Source of the DNA: Mycobacterium sp. ACS4331
Lineage (GTDB): Bacteria > Actinomycetota > Actinomycetes > Mycobacteriales > Mycobacteriaceae
NCBI RefSeq assembly: GCF_001667265.1
Contig: NZ_LZHW01000044.1
Location: forward strand, 1 to 64,000
Direction of reading: 5' to 3'
Length of the DNA: 64,000 nt
This document shows positions 47,717-56,893 of this stretch, piece after piece. The stretch's first letter is position 1, and every line of letters starts with the position of its first letter. Under the pieces are notes generated by a model. The model did no database searches, had not been told where the DNA came from, and saw only the letters and a list, made by a program, of their open reading frames with translations. Made by a program: the position numbers and the translations under genes.

Positions 47717-48634
47717 TTACCAGCCGCGTTCGGCGAGGCGGTGCGGCGCCGCGATGTCCTCGACGTTGATGCCGACCATCGCCTCCCCGAGTCCGCGCGA
47801 GACCTTGGCCAGCACGTCAGGGTCGTCGTAGAACGTGGTGGCCTTCACGATCGCCGCCGCACGGGCCGCCGGATCCCCCGACTTGAAGATGCCCGAGCCG
47901 ACGAACACGCCCTCGGCACCGAGCTGCATCATCATCGCCGCATCAGCCGGAGTCGCGATGCCGCCCGCGGTGAACAGCGTCACCGGCAGCTTGCCGGCCC
48001 GGGCCACCTCGGCCACCAACTCATACGGCGCCTGCAGCTCCTTGGCCGCCACGAACAACTCGTCCTCCGACAGCGACGTCAGCCGGCGGATCTCGCCGCC
48101 GATCTTGCGCATGTGGGTGGTCGCGTTCGACACATCACCGGTGCCGGCCTCACCCTTGGAGCGGATCATGGCCGCGCCCTCGGTGATCCGCCGAAGCGCC
48201 TCACCGAGATTGGTCGCACCGCACACGAAAGGCACAGTGAAACGCCACTTGTCGATGTGGTTGGTGTAGTCGGCGGGGGTGAGCACCTCGGACTCGTCGA
48301 TGTAGTCCACGCCGAGGCTCTGCAGGATCTGCGCCTCAACGAAATGCCCGATGCGGGCCTTGGCCATCACCGGGATGGTCACCGCGGAGATGATTCCCTC
48401 GATCATGTCGGGGTCGCTCATCCGCGACACCCCACCCTGGGCGCGGATGTCGGCGGGTACGCGCTCGAGAGCCATCACGGCCACCGCACCAGCACCCTCG
48501 GCGATCCTGGCCTGCTCCGGCGTGACGACATCCATGATGACGCCGCCCTTGAGCATCTCCGCCATACCGCGCTTGACGCGCGCAGTACCGGTCTGGCCGG
48601 TAGCCGACCCATTGTTGTGAGCCGCGCTGTCCAC
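47717..48634 (-). CDS. pdxS: Pyridoxal 5'-phosphate synthase PdxS
   Basis: A 305-residue TIM-barrel synthase that makes PLP from ribose 5-phosphate, glyceraldehyde 3-phosphate and ammonia. [49 protein letters not shown] and [15 protein letters not shown] contain the substrate lysines, and the C-terminal region [10 protein letters not shown] is typical. GTG start. The first gene of the PLP set; 69 bases separate it from the upstream Nudix gene, so a separate promoter is possible. Confidence 0.98.
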   Translation of the reverse strand: MDSAAHNNGSATGQTGTARVKRGMAEMLKGGVIMDVVTPEQARIAEGAGAVAVMALERVPADIRAQGGVSRMSDPDMIEGIISAVTIPVMAKARIGHFVEAQILQSLGVDYIDESEVLTPADYTNHIDKWRFTVPFVCGATNLGEALRRITEGAAMIRSKGEAGTGDVSNATTHMRKIGGEIRRLTSLSEDELFVAAKELQAPYELVAEVARAGKLPVTLFTAGGIATPADAAMMMQLGAEGVFVGSGIFKSGDPAARAAAIVKATTFYDDPDVLAKVSRGLGEAMVGINVEDIAAPHRLAERGW

Positions 48635-48703
48635 TGCTGTCTCTCCTTAGTCGATCCCTCGACCAGTCTAAGGGGGGCAGCAAATCGGATTTGCGGACGC
48701 CGA

Positions 48704-49750
48704 TCACTGGATGGCGCGCAGCCCCAGATCGTCGGATTCGGCGACGGGCTGACCGTGTAATGCCACGTCATTCGCGCTCGCCAGCAGTTCGCCCAACTGC
48801 TTGGGGTAGACCGTCTCCCCGGCTGCGGCCAGGGCCGCGATGTTATCGGAATCACACCACCGGTGGCCGTGGATGTAGCGATGCTCCAATTCGGTGCGGC
48901 CGGCGTCGGAGGGCTCGAAACGAGCGGTCCGGTGCACGAAGAAGTACTCCTGGCTGCGCACCACCGAACCGTTGAAGTCCACGATCGCGTCCCGCCGCCA
49001 GATCGGCCCGATCAGCTCCGCGCCGCCGACCCGCAGGCCCGTCTCCTCGGCCAGTTCCCGGGCCGCGGCCGTGGCCAGCCGCTCACCGGGCAGGGCCTGA
49101 CCGCCGACGGTGAACCAGAACCGCGTCGCGGTGCCGTCGGTGATCGTCGGATCCGACCCGCAGAACAGCAGCACCGAACCCGTCTCGTCGAGCAGAACCA
49201 CCCGCGCCGAGGTGCGCGTCGCGGTCTCCCCCTGATCCGGTTCGACCGCCCGCTCGGCGATCTCGAAGTAGACCGGCAGCGGGGCCCGCCCCCCGAGTTT
49301 CAGCACGCGCACCGCCGGCCGCTGCCGCAGCGCGAGGGTGTCGCGGACCGCGTCGTTGTGGAAACGCCGCGCCAGCAGCACGCGGGCCTCGGCGTCGGCC
49401 AGTTCGGCCACCAGCGCGGTCGGCAGCCGGGATGTGTCGACCATCGCCAGGCCCGCCGACAGTTCGTTCTCCGCGGTCTCCCGCTGCGGACGGGATGCCC
49501 GTTCGGCGGCATCGGCGAGCCGAGTCAGCCGGCGGCCCTCGGGTTCGGCGCCCGGCGCCGAGTAGGCTGCGGCGGACACCGCGCGGGCCACGACGGCCCG
49601 GCGTGCCAGGGCCGCGTCCAGGGCCTGCCAGGACAGGTCGTAGCGGACGTGCAGGCGGTCCAGCCGGTTGGCGGTCTGGTAGGCCCACAGGCCGATCAAC
49701 GCGAACGTCACGAGCGCCACGACGCCGACGACGATCAGCACAATCGTCAT
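48704..49750 (-). CDS. Nudix hydrolase with LemA-like N-terminus
   Basis: A 348-residue protein. Residues 1-25 are a membrane helix (IVLIVVGVVALVTFALIGLWAY), then a helical section (NRLDRLHVRYDLSWQALDAALARRAVVARAV) that looks like LemA proteins. The C-terminal half is a Nudix domain with the box GGQALPGERLATAAARELAEETGLRVG, complete in its Glu residues. It would hydrolyse a nucleoside diphosphate derivative at the membrane. Last gene of the pimA operon (one-base TGATG overlap). Confidence 0.85.
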   Translation of the reverse strand: MTIVLIVVGVVALVTFALIGLWAYQTANRLDRLHVRYDLSWQALDAALARRAVVARAVSAAAYSAPGAEPEGRRLTRLADAAERASRPQRETAENELSAGLAMVDTSRLPTALVAELADAEARVLLARRFHNDAVRDTLALRQRPAVRVLKLGGRAPLPVYFEIAERAVEPDQGETATRTSARVVLLDETGSVLLFCGSDPTITDGTATRFWFTVGGQALPGERLATAAARELAEETGLRVGGAELIGPIWRRDAIVDFNGSVVRSQEYFFVHRTARFEPSDAGRTELEHRYIHGHRWCDSDNIAALAAAGETVYPKQLGELLASANDVALHGQPVAESDDLGLRAIQ

Positions 49751-50874
49751 CAGGTGGCCACCTTGACCTTGGTGCCCGAGCCCGCGACGGTCTCGTAGAC
49801 GCGCAGGATCTGCCGGGACACCACCGACCAGTCGTAGCGCTGCACCGCCTCGGCGCCCGCCGCGGTCAACCGTGCGCGCTCGGCGTCGTCGGACAGCACC
49901 GCTGTCAGCGCCTCGGCCAGGGCCGCGGAGTCGTCGACCGCGACCAGGCGACCGGCCTCACCGTCGAGCAGCACGCGCCGGAACGCGTCGAGTTCGCTGG
50001 CCACCACCGGGGTGCCCGCGGCCATCGCCTCGACGAGCACGATGCCGAAGCTCTCCCCTCCCGTGTGCGGCGCGCAGTACACGTCGGCGCTGCGCATCGC
50101 CGACGCCTTCTCGGCGTCGTCCACCTGGCCGAGGAAGCGCAGGTGCGACGCCAGATCGCCTGCCTCCGAACGCAGTTCGTCCTCATCGCCGCGGCCCACG
50201 ATCAGGATCTCGACGTCGGGGAAATGCTCGACCAGGGTGGGCAGTGCACCCAGGAGCACCGCCATACCCTTGCGGGGTTCGTCGTATCGGCCGAGGAACA
50301 GCACGGTTCTTCCCGGTCTCGGGTACCCCGGAAGCGGTTCCGCTTCAGCGAACGAGGCGACGTCGACCCCGTTGGGAATCTCCACCGCGTCCGAGCCCAG
50401 TGCCTCCATCTGCCAGCGTCGCGCGAGGTCGGACACCGCGATTCGGCCAACGATCTTCTCGTGGTACGGGCGCAGAATGCCCTGAAAGACCGACAGCGTC
50501 AGGGATTTCGTGGTCGAGGTGTGGAAGGTCGCCACGATGGGCCCCTCGGCCGCCTGCAACGCGAGCATCGACAGGCTCGGAGCGTTCGGCTCATGCAGGT
50601 GCAGGACGTCGAAATCGCCCTGAATGAGCCACTTCTTGACCTTGCGGTGCGTCGCGGGGCCGAATCTCAGCCGGGCCACCGAACCGTTGTACGGGATCGG
50701 CACGGCCTTGCCGCCCGACACCACCCAGTCCGGCAGCTTCACATGCGGTGAGGCCGGCGCCAGCACGCTGACCTCGTGGCCGTCGGCGCGCAGCACTTCC
50801 GCCAGCTGAAGCACGTGGGCCTGCACACCACCTGGCACGTCGAACGAGTACGGACACACCATGCCGATGCGCAT
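49750..50874 (-). CDS. pimA: Phosphatidylinositol mannosyltransferase PimA
   Basis: A 374-residue GT4 glycosyltransferase that adds the first mannose (from GDP-mannose) to phosphatidylinositol on the cytoplasmic face. MRIGMVCPYSFDVPGGVQAHVLQLAEVLR, FHTSTTKS, GSDAVEIPNGVDV, VLFLGRYDEPRKGM, VYCAPHTGGESFGIVLVEAMAAGTPVVA (EX7E motif) match mycobacterial PimA. Slightly shorter at the C-terminus than the M. smegmatis protein as I recall it. One-base overlaps with both neighbours. Confidence 0.97.
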   Translation of the reverse strand: MRIGMVCPYSFDVPGGVQAHVLQLAEVLRADGHEVSVLAPASPHVKLPDWVVSGGKAVPIPYNGSVARLRFGPATHRKVKKWLIQGDFDVLHLHEPNAPSLSMLALQAAEGPIVATFHTSTTKSLTLSVFQGILRPYHEKIVGRIAVSDLARRWQMEALGSDAVEIPNGVDVASFAEAEPLPGYPRPGRTVLFLGRYDEPRKGMAVLLGALPTLVEHFPDVEILIVGRGDEDELRSEAGDLASHLRFLGQVDDAEKASAMRSADVYCAPHTGGESFGIVLVEAMAAGTPVVASELDAFRRVLLDGEAGRLVAVDDSAALAEALTAVLSDDAERARLTAAGAEAVQRYDWSVVSRQILRVYETVAGSGTKVKVAT

Positions 50875-51842
50875 CAGCTCTCCTGAGCCCGGTCCAACCG
50901 CCTGCGCCGTTCTTCGGACAGATCGGCCAGCCACTGGGGTTGCAGCATGTGCCAATCCTCAGGATGGGCGGCGATCGCGTGCGCAAAGGTGTCCGCGAGC
51001 GCCTGGGTGATCGCCGTGACGTCACCCGAACTGGTGTCCAGCGGCTCGAAGACGTGCACCACGCAGTCGTCGCCGCGGTAATGGATGTGCGCCGGAATCA
51101 GCGGGGCCCCGGTTTCGAGCGCCAGCCGCGCGGGCCCGCCGGGCAACCGCGTCGCCTCCCCGAAGAAGTCGACCTCCACCCCCGAACGGGTCAGGTCACG
51201 GTCAGCCATCAGGCACACGAACGTGTTGTCGCGCAGGCGCTCACTGAGCACCTCGAAGGGTGGGCGCTCACCGCCCGAGAGCGGGAACACCTCGAAGCCC
51301 AGACTCTCGCGGTACTCGAGGAATCGGGTGTACAGCGACTCCGGTTTGAGCCGTTCGGCCACGGTGGCGAACGTGCCGAACTCCTGGGCGAGCCAGACGC
51401 CGGCCATGTCCCAGTTGCCGCTGTGCGGCAGCGCGATGACGCCGGCGCGGCCCGCGGCATGCGCACCGCGCAGCACGTCGGCGCCGATGAACACCTCGTC
51501 GAGACGCCGTGCCACCGCCGCGAGATCCATCGACGGCAGTCGGAACGCCTCCCGCCAGTACCGCGCGTAGGAGGCCAGGGACGCGCGGATCAGCGACGTC
51601 GGCACCTCATCGGGCGCCACGCCGAGCACGCGGGCCAGGTTCTTCCGCAGCTGAGCGGGACCGCCACCGCGTGCGGCGTACAGCGCGCCGGCCTCGAATG
51701 TGTTGCGGGCGGCGAACTCCGGCAACGCCCGCACCAGTCGCCAACCCGCCGCGTATCCCCAGTCGGACAGTTGGCCGGTGAGTCCGTTGGTGAAACGGGG
51801 CAGCTTGGGCGCGCCTGGAAGACCCGAGGTGGGTGTGGACAT
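50874..51842 (-). CDS. patA: Phosphatidylinositol mannoside acyltransferase PatA
   Basis: A 322-residue LpxL/HtrB-type acyltransferase. The catalytic motif HSGNWDMAG (HX4D type) follows GVIALP; DRDLTRSGVEVDFFGEATRLPGGPARLALETGAPLIPAHI is also conserved. PatA acylates the mannose of PIM1/PIM2. Position between pgsA and pimA is the mycobacterial standard (Rv2611c). One-base overlaps with pgsA and pimA genes. Confidence 0.95.
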   Translation of the reverse strand: MSTPTSGLPGAPKLPRFTNGLTGQLSDWGYAAGWRLVRALPEFAARNTFEAGALYAARGGGPAQLRKNLARVLGVAPDEVPTSLIRASLASYARYWREAFRLPSMDLAAVARRLDEVFIGADVLRGAHAAGRAGVIALPHSGNWDMAGVWLAQEFGTFATVAERLKPESLYTRFLEYRESLGFEVFPLSGGERPPFEVLSERLRDNTFVCLMADRDLTRSGVEVDFFGEATRLPGGPARLALETGAPLIPAHIHYRGDDCVVHVFEPLDTSSGDVTAITQALADTFAHAIAAHPEDWHMLQPQWLADLSEERRRRLDRAQES

Positions 51843-52552
51843 CAGCGGCCGCCTGACTCGGACTCGTCGGGAGTGTCGTTGGACGTCGGTGTTCCCTCAG
51901 CCGACGTCGACGGGACGTCGGTGGGCAGCGGATCCATGGCGCCGGTCGAGCAGCGCACGGTGTGCACGCGCTGGGCCAGCGTCACCAGGCTCGCAACCGC
52001 AAGAATCCACATCGCGCCATCGAGGATCCACGGCATCGCGTGGAACGGCAGGCCCGAGAGGCCCGCGCCGACCAGCACGATGATCAGGCGCTCGGGACGT
52101 TCGATCAGCCCGCCGTCACCGCGCAGCCCACTGGCCTCGGCGCGGGCCTTCACATAGGAGATGACCTGGGAGGTCACCAGGCAGATCATGGTCGCGACCG
52201 CCAGCGGCGTGCTGTGCAGGCCGAACGTCGCCCACCACAGCAGACCGCAGAACACGGCTCCGTCGGCGATCCGGTCGCACGTCGCGTCGAGCACGGCCCC
52301 GAATCGGGTGCCGTATCCGCGTTCCCGCGCCATCGCACCGTCGAGCATGTCGGCCAGTACGAAGAACCAGACCGCCACCGCGCCCCACCACAGCTGACCG
52401 ATCGGGAACAGCGTGAGGGCCGCGATCACGGTGCCCGCGGTGCCGACGATGGTGATGCTGTCGGGCGTCAGCCCGGCCTTGAGCGCGACTCTGGCGACCG
52501 GCCCGCTGAGCTTGGCGTAGGCCGCCCGAGTCATCAGGTAGAAGTCACTCAC
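51842..52552 (-). CDS. pgsA: Phosphatidylinositol phosphate synthase (CDP-alcohol type)
   Basis: A 236-residue membrane enzyme joining CDP-diacylglycerol and inositol phosphate, the first step of PI synthesis. The CDP-alcohol motif is DMLDGAMARERGYGTRFGAVLDATCDRIAD (D..DG.AR..G..G..D..D), preceded by KAGLTPDSITIVG. Five to six membrane helices. The GTG at 52552 overlaps the HIT gene stop (GTGA); a start five codons earlier is possible. Confidence 0.95.
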   Translation of the reverse strand: MSDFYLMTRAAYAKLSGPVARVALKAGLTPDSITIVGTAGTVIAALTLFPIGQLWWGAVAVWFFVLADMLDGAMARERGYGTRFGAVLDATCDRIADGAVFCGLLWWATFGLHSTPLAVATMICLVTSQVISYVKARAEASGLRGDGGLIERPERLIIVLVGAGLSGLPFHAMPWILDGAMWILAVASLVTLAQRVHTVRCSTGAMDPLPTDVPSTSAEGTPTSNDTPDESESGGR

Positions 52553-53112
52553 GACTGGCGCGACCATTCCTCGGCGAGCAGGGCGCGGGTGTCGCGCAGA
52601 AGCTGCGGGATCACCTTGGAGTCACCGATGACGGTGATGAAGTTGGCGTCCCCGGCCCACCTCGGCACGATGTGCATGTGCAGATGCTCGGCCAGTGAGC
52701 CGCCGGCCGACTTGCCCAGGTTCAGGCCCACGTTGAAACCGTCCGGGTTGGAGACGCCCTTCATCACGCGGATGGCCTTCTGCGTGAACGCCATCAGTTC
52801 GGCGCTCTCGGCACCGCTGAGGTCCTCGAGTTCGGCAACCCGGCGGTACGGCACCACCATCAGATGCCCCGGGTTGTACGGGTAGAGGTTGAGCACCGCG
52901 TAGACGAGTTCACCGCGCGCGACCACCAGACCGTCCTCGTCGGACATCTGCGGGATGTCGGTGAACGGCTGCTTGGAACCCGCCGAACCCTGTGAATTGC
53001 GGGCGTCGACCGCGCCGACGATGTAGTTCATCCGGTACGGCGTCCACAACCGCTGCAGATGGTCGGGCACCCCGACCCCCGAATCGACGAGTTCCCCGCG
53101 CTCCTCGGTCAC
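52549..53112 (-). CDS. HIT-family AP4A phosphorylase-like protein
   Basis: A 187-residue histidine-triad protein; motif [10 protein letters not shown] near residue 145. [19 protein letters not shown] and [21 protein letters not shown] are typical. The mycobacterial homologue (Rv2613c) degrades diadenosine tetraphosphate, which fits a gene between thrS, an AP4A maker, and pgsA. GTG starts overlapping thrS (GTGA) and pgsA. Confidence 0.92.
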   Translation of the reverse strand: MTEERGELVDSGVGVPDHLQRLWTPYRMNYIVGAVDARNSQGSAGSKQPFTDIPQMSDEDGLVVARGELVYAVLNLYPYNPGHLMVVPYRRVAELEDLSGAESAELMAFTQKAIRVMKGVSNPDGFNVGLNLGKSAGGSLAEHLHMHIVPRWAGDANFITVIGDSKVIPQLLRDTRALLAEEWSRQS

Positions 53113-55187
53113 GTCGCGGCGCCCTCCTCGATCAGCACGCTGACCAGATCAGCGGTGGGAACCTCGTTTCGGCGGTCGGCGACCCACTTCGCGATCACCG
53201 CGACCGCGACATCACGAGGGACACCGTTGATCTGGGTGCGGTCGGCGAATCTGAACGACACGGCCGAGGCCTCGACATCGCGGTCGCCGGCCAGCAGCAT
53301 GAAGGGCACCTTCATGTTGGTCTGGTTGACGATCTTCTTCGCCATCCGGTCGTCGCTGGAGTCGACCTCGGCCCGCAGTCCCTGCGAACGCAGTTGCGCT
53401 GCAACGTCTTCGAGGTAATCCACGTGCGCGTCGGCGACCGGAACGCCGACCGCCTGCACGGGCGCCAGCCAGGCCGGGAACGCGCCCGCGTAATGCTCGG
53501 TGAGCACGCCGAAGAACCGCTCGATGGACCCGAACAGCGCGCGGTGGATCAGGACGGGGCGCTTACGGGTGCCGTCGGCGGCGGTGTACTCCAACTCGAA
53601 CCGCTCGGGCATGTTGAAGTCCAACTGAATGGTCGACATCTGCCAGTTGCGGCCCAACGCGTCCTTGACCTGCACCGAAATCTTGGGGCCGTAGAACGCC
53701 GCGCCGCCCGGGTCGGGCACCAGCTCCAGGCCCGAGGACTCGGCCACCTCGCGCAGCGTCGCGGTGGCCTCGTCCCACACCTCGTCGGAGCCGACGTACT
53801 TGTCGGGGTCCTTGGTGGACAGTTCGAGGTAGAAGTCGTCGAGTCCATAGTCCGACAGCAGGTCCAGCACGAACTGCAGCAGCGAGGCCAACTCGTCGCG
53901 CATCTGCTCGCGCGTGGTGTAGATGTGCGCGTCGTCCTGGGTCATCCCGCGCACCCGGGTCAGGCCGTGCACCACGCCGGACTTCTCGTACCGGTACACC
54001 GAACCGAACTCGAACAGCCGCAGCGGCAGCTCGCGGTAGGAACGCCCCCGGGACCGGTAGATCAGGTGGTGCATGGGGCAGTTCATGGGCTTGAGGTAGT
54101 AGTTCTGCCCAGGCTTGCGCAACGTGCCGTCGTCGTTGTACTCGGCGTCGATGTGCATCGCGGGGTACATGCCGTCGGCGTACCACTCGAGGTGCCCTGA
54201 CGTGACGTACAGCTGTTCCTTGGTGATGTGCGGGGTGTTGACGAACTCGTAGCCCGCCTCGGCGTGCTTGCGCCGCGAGTAGTCCTCGAGCTCGCGCCGG
54301 ATGACGCCACCTTTGGGGTGGAACACCGGCAGGCCCGATCCCAGCTCGTCGGGGAAGCTGAACAGGTCGAGTTCCACCCCGAGCTTGCGGTGGTCGCGAC
54401 GCTGCGCCTCCTCGATCAACTCGAGGTGGCGGTCCAGGGCCTCCTGCGACTCCCAGGCCGTGCCGTAGATGCGCTGCAGGCTGGCGTTGCGCTGGTCTCC
54501 GCGCCAGTAGGCCGCCGAACTGCGGGTCAGCTTGAACGCGGGGATGTAGCGCGTGGTGGGGATGTGCGGGCCACGGCAGAGGTCGCCCCAGATCCGTTCC
54601 CGGGTCCGGGGATTGAGGTTGTCATAGGCGGTCAGCTCGTCGCCGCCTATCTCCATCACTTCGTCCGATGAGGCAAGATCGCCGGACTTGTCGTCGACGA
54701 GTTCGAGCTTGTAGGGCTCACCGGCCAGTTCGGCGCGGGCCGCGTCCTTGGACTCGTAGACCCGGCGGTCGAACAGCTGACCGTCCTTGACGATCTTGGC
54801 CATCCGCTTCTCGAGCTTTGCGAGGTCCTCGGGTGTGAAGGGCTCGGCGACGTCGAAGTCGTAGTAGAACCCGTCGGTGATCGGCGGGCCGATGCCCAGC
54901 TTGGCGTCGGGAAACAGATCCTGCACTGCCTGGGCCAGCACGTGGGCCGCCGAGTGCCGGATGACGCTGCGGCCGGCCTCGGTGTCGGCGGCCACGGGCG
55001 TCACCTCGACGTCGGTGTCCGGCGTCCAGCTGAGGTCGCGCAGCCTGCCGTCGGCGTCGGCCACCACGACGATGGCGTCGGGTTCGCCGCGGCCCGGCAG
55101 TCCCGCCTCGCGCACCGCGGCGCCCGCGGTGGTCCCGGCAGGAACCCGGACAGGGGCTGCTGCAACGGGGGTTACGGGGGCGCTCAT
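53109..55187 (-). CDS. thrS: Threonyl-tRNA synthetase
   Basis: A 692-residue class II synthetase. N-terminal TGS domain, then the editing domain ([11 protein letters not shown] and CRGPHIP, the metal and editing residues), the catalytic core with zinc ligands in [10 protein letters not shown] and motif 2 [32 protein letters not shown], motif 3 [15 protein letters not shown], and the anticodon domain. Complete and of usual length. Starts the six-gene run thrS-HIT-pgsA-patA-pimA-nudix. Confidence 0.97.
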   Translation of the reverse strand: MSAPVTPVAAAPVRVPAGTTAGAAVREAGLPGRGEPDAIVVVADADGRLRDLSWTPDTDVEVTPVAADTEAGRSVIRHSAAHVLAQAVQDLFPDAKLGIGPPITDGFYYDFDVAEPFTPEDLAKLEKRMAKIVKDGQLFDRRVYESKDAARAELAGEPYKLELVDDKSGDLASSDEVMEIGGDELTAYDNLNPRTRERIWGDLCRGPHIPTTRYIPAFKLTRSSAAYWRGDQRNASLQRIYGTAWESQEALDRHLELIEEAQRRDHRKLGVELDLFSFPDELGSGLPVFHPKGGVIRRELEDYSRRKHAEAGYEFVNTPHITKEQLYVTSGHLEWYADGMYPAMHIDAEYNDDGTLRKPGQNYYLKPMNCPMHHLIYRSRGRSYRELPLRLFEFGSVYRYEKSGVVHGLTRVRGMTQDDAHIYTTREQMRDELASLLQFVLDLLSDYGLDDFYLELSTKDPDKYVGSDEVWDEATATLREVAESSGLELVPDPGGAAFYGPKISVQVKDALGRNWQMSTIQLDFNMPERFELEYTAADGTRKRPVLIHRALFGSIERFFGVLTEHYAGAFPAWLAPVQAVGVPVADAHVDYLEDVAAQLRSQGLRAEVDSSDDRMAKKIVNQTNMKVPFMLLAGDRDVEASAVSFRFADRTQINGVPRDVAVAVIAKWVADRRNEVPTADLVSVLIEEGAAT

Positions 55188-55278
55188 CGGTCTCTTCTCC
55201 AGTTGTCGTGGGCACAGGTCAGGTGCCGGTGTATCGGACCGCGAACCATGCTATCGGGGGCGCACAGCCCGTTTGCAC

Positions 55279-55695
55279 TCACGACCCGAGCCCGAGCGGG
55301 CTCTTGAGCCACGGCCAGTCGATTCCCACCAGCCCGGCCGTCCATCCGGCGGCGCCCAACACCCACAGGGTCGCCAGCACGACGGCCGCGGTGAACACGA
55401 CACCGAAGGCCTTGACCCACCAGCCCTGAAGCCAGAACCAGGCCATGAACCGGTTGTAGCGCACCCGGACCCAGTCCAGCAGTCGCCGTGCCCAGTCGAA
55501 CTCCGAGGCCAGGATGCCCAGGCCGACGAACACAATCGCCCACCCGGGCCCCGGGTACGGGATCGCCAGGATGCCGATGCCCAGCACCAGCAGACCGACG
55601 ACGCCGACGACGACGACGCGGTACACCTGATTGGCCATGCGACGCTCCCGGAGGCGGTCGCGCCAGCGGGCCCAGCGGCGGACGTCGGGTTTCAC
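55279..55695 (-). CDS. PGPGW (TIGR02611-type) membrane protein
   Basis: A 138-residue protein with the family hallmark IPYPGPGWAIVFVGLGILASEFDWARRLL (residues 44 on), where the PGPGW pentapeptide is diagnostic. Three to four membrane helices. No function is known. The GTG start overlaps the hotdog gene stop (GTGA), so the two are translated together. The 91-base gap to thrS holds the thrS promoter region, with nothing distinctive. Confidence 0.85.
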   Translation of the reverse strand: MKPDVRRWARWRDRLRERRMANQVYRVVVVGVVGLLVLGIGILAIPYPGPGWAIVFVGLGILASEFDWARRLLDWVRVRYNRFMAWFWLQGWWVKAFGVVFTAAVVLATLWVLGAAGWTAGLVGIDWPWLKSPLGLGS

Positions 55696-56318
55696 GGCTG
55701 CCCCGGCTTGAGCTTGACGAACAGGGCGTTGGCCTCGGTCAGCAGCGCGCCGCCGTCGTCATCGTCGTAGAGGCTCGCCTCGACGAAGATCTTGCGGCCC
55801 TCCTGGCTGCGTATTCCGGCGTCGAGCCGCAGCGTCCGTTCCACCGGGACGATCTTGCGGTAGTCGATGTGCAGGTACGCCGTGCGCTGGTGCATGCGTC
55901 CGGTCAGCACCGCGGCCGTGAACCCCATCACCGAGTCGAACAGCAGGCCCAGTGCTCCACCGTGCACCGCACCGTTGCGGCCGAGGTAGAACCGGCCGAA
56001 CCGGACCGTGCCGCCGACGCGGCCGTCCTCGGTGCGAGCCAGATCGGTGGGGACACCGAGGATGCCGCCCCGTTGCGGAAGGTCGAAACGACGGCCCGAC
56101 GGCGTCGTCCACTCGTCTCCGTCATACGGGTCGAGCAGGGAGTTCAGTTTGTTCAGCAGTTCGGCGGCCTCGGTGATCACCTCGTCGGGCGCATCGATCG
56201 TGCGGGCCCGGTTCTGCAGGTCACGCAGTCCCGCCACGAACCGGCCGAAGTCGGGGCCGCCCTTGGTGGTGGGCTCCGGGATGTTGAATCCGCCGCCGGC
56301 GTGCTGCTCGTTGGCCAT
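55692..56318 (-). CDS. PaaI-type hotdog thioesterase
   Basis: A 208-residue hotdog-fold protein: GRFYLGRNGAVHGGALGLLFDSVMGFTAAVLTGRMHQRTAYLHIDYRKIVPVERTLRLDAGI contains the PaaI active-site Asn/His-Gly-Gly pattern, and GRKIFVEASLYDDD completes the core. It likely hydrolyses acyl- or aryl-CoA. The ATG at 56318 (MANEQHAGGG) is used; a GTG two codons earlier (56324) is equally possible. Divergent from the DUF1990 gene. Confidence 0.85.
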   Translation of the reverse strand: MANEQHAGGGFNIPEPTTKGGPDFGRFVAGLRDLQNRARTIDAPDEVITEAAELLNKLNSLLDPYDGDEWTTPSGRRFDLPQRGGILGVPTDLARTEDGRVGGTVRFGRFYLGRNGAVHGGALGLLFDSVMGFTAAVLTGRMHQRTAYLHIDYRKIVPVERTLRLDAGIRSQEGRKIFVEASLYDDDDGGALLTEANALFVKLKPGQP

Positions 56319-56380
56319 TCCCACACCGTATTGCCTGCCGATGCCCCCACGCCCACCGGAGGGCGTGCAAGGCTGGCTGC

Positions 56381-56884
56381 GTGAGACTCGCGGACCTCGC
56401 CGACCTGCCCCTGACCTATGCCGAGGTGGGAGCCACCGGCGACGACGCGAGGCTGCCCGCGGGGTACCACCACGTCCGGCGCTCAGCGCGGATCGGCACC
56501 GGCCGAGAACGCTTTGCCGAGGCCGCCGAGCGGGTCATGCGCTACGGCATGCTGCGCGGCGCGGGTGTGCGGGTGGTGGCCGACACCGAGGTCGCGGAGG
56601 TGGGCACCGGTGTGCTCGGTCGCCTCGGGCCGATCTGGGCGCCGTGCCGGGTGGTCTACGTCGTCGACGACCCGAACTGCCGGGGCTTCGCCTACGGCAC
56701 GCTGCCCGGTCACGCCGAGAGCGGTGAGGAGCGGTTCGCGGTTCGCTACGACCCCGCCGATGACGCGGTCCACTCTGAGGTGGTCGCCTTCTCCCGGCAC
56801 GCCACGTGGTGGAGCCGCCTCGGCGCACCCGCGACCTCGCTCGTCCAGCGTGTCGTCACGCGGCGGTACCTGCGGGCGGTCTAG
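56381..56884 (+). CDS. DUF1990 family protein
   Basis: A 167-residue protein matching DUF1990: the LTYAEVG..., VMRYGMLRGAGVRVV and YGTLPGHAESGEERFAVRYD stretches are conserved in the family, the last one near the C-terminus of the core. The function is unknown. It starts 62 bases after the hotdog gene start on the other strand and ends nine bases before the next gene, so an operon with it is likely. Confidence 0.8.
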   Translation: MRLADLADLPLTYAEVGATGDDARLPAGYHHVRRSARIGTGRERFAEAAERVMRYGMLRGAGVRVVADTEVAEVGTGVLGRLGPIWAPCRVVYVVDDPNCRGFAYGTLPGHAESGEERFAVRYDPADDAVHSEVVAFSRHATWWSRLGAPATSLVQRVVTRRYLRAV

Positions 56885-56893
56885 ATTCGCGCT

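Noticed and set aside
55188..55278. T-box or other riboswitch before thrS
   Set aside because: The 91-base leader region is too short and shows no T-box sequence or terminator stem.
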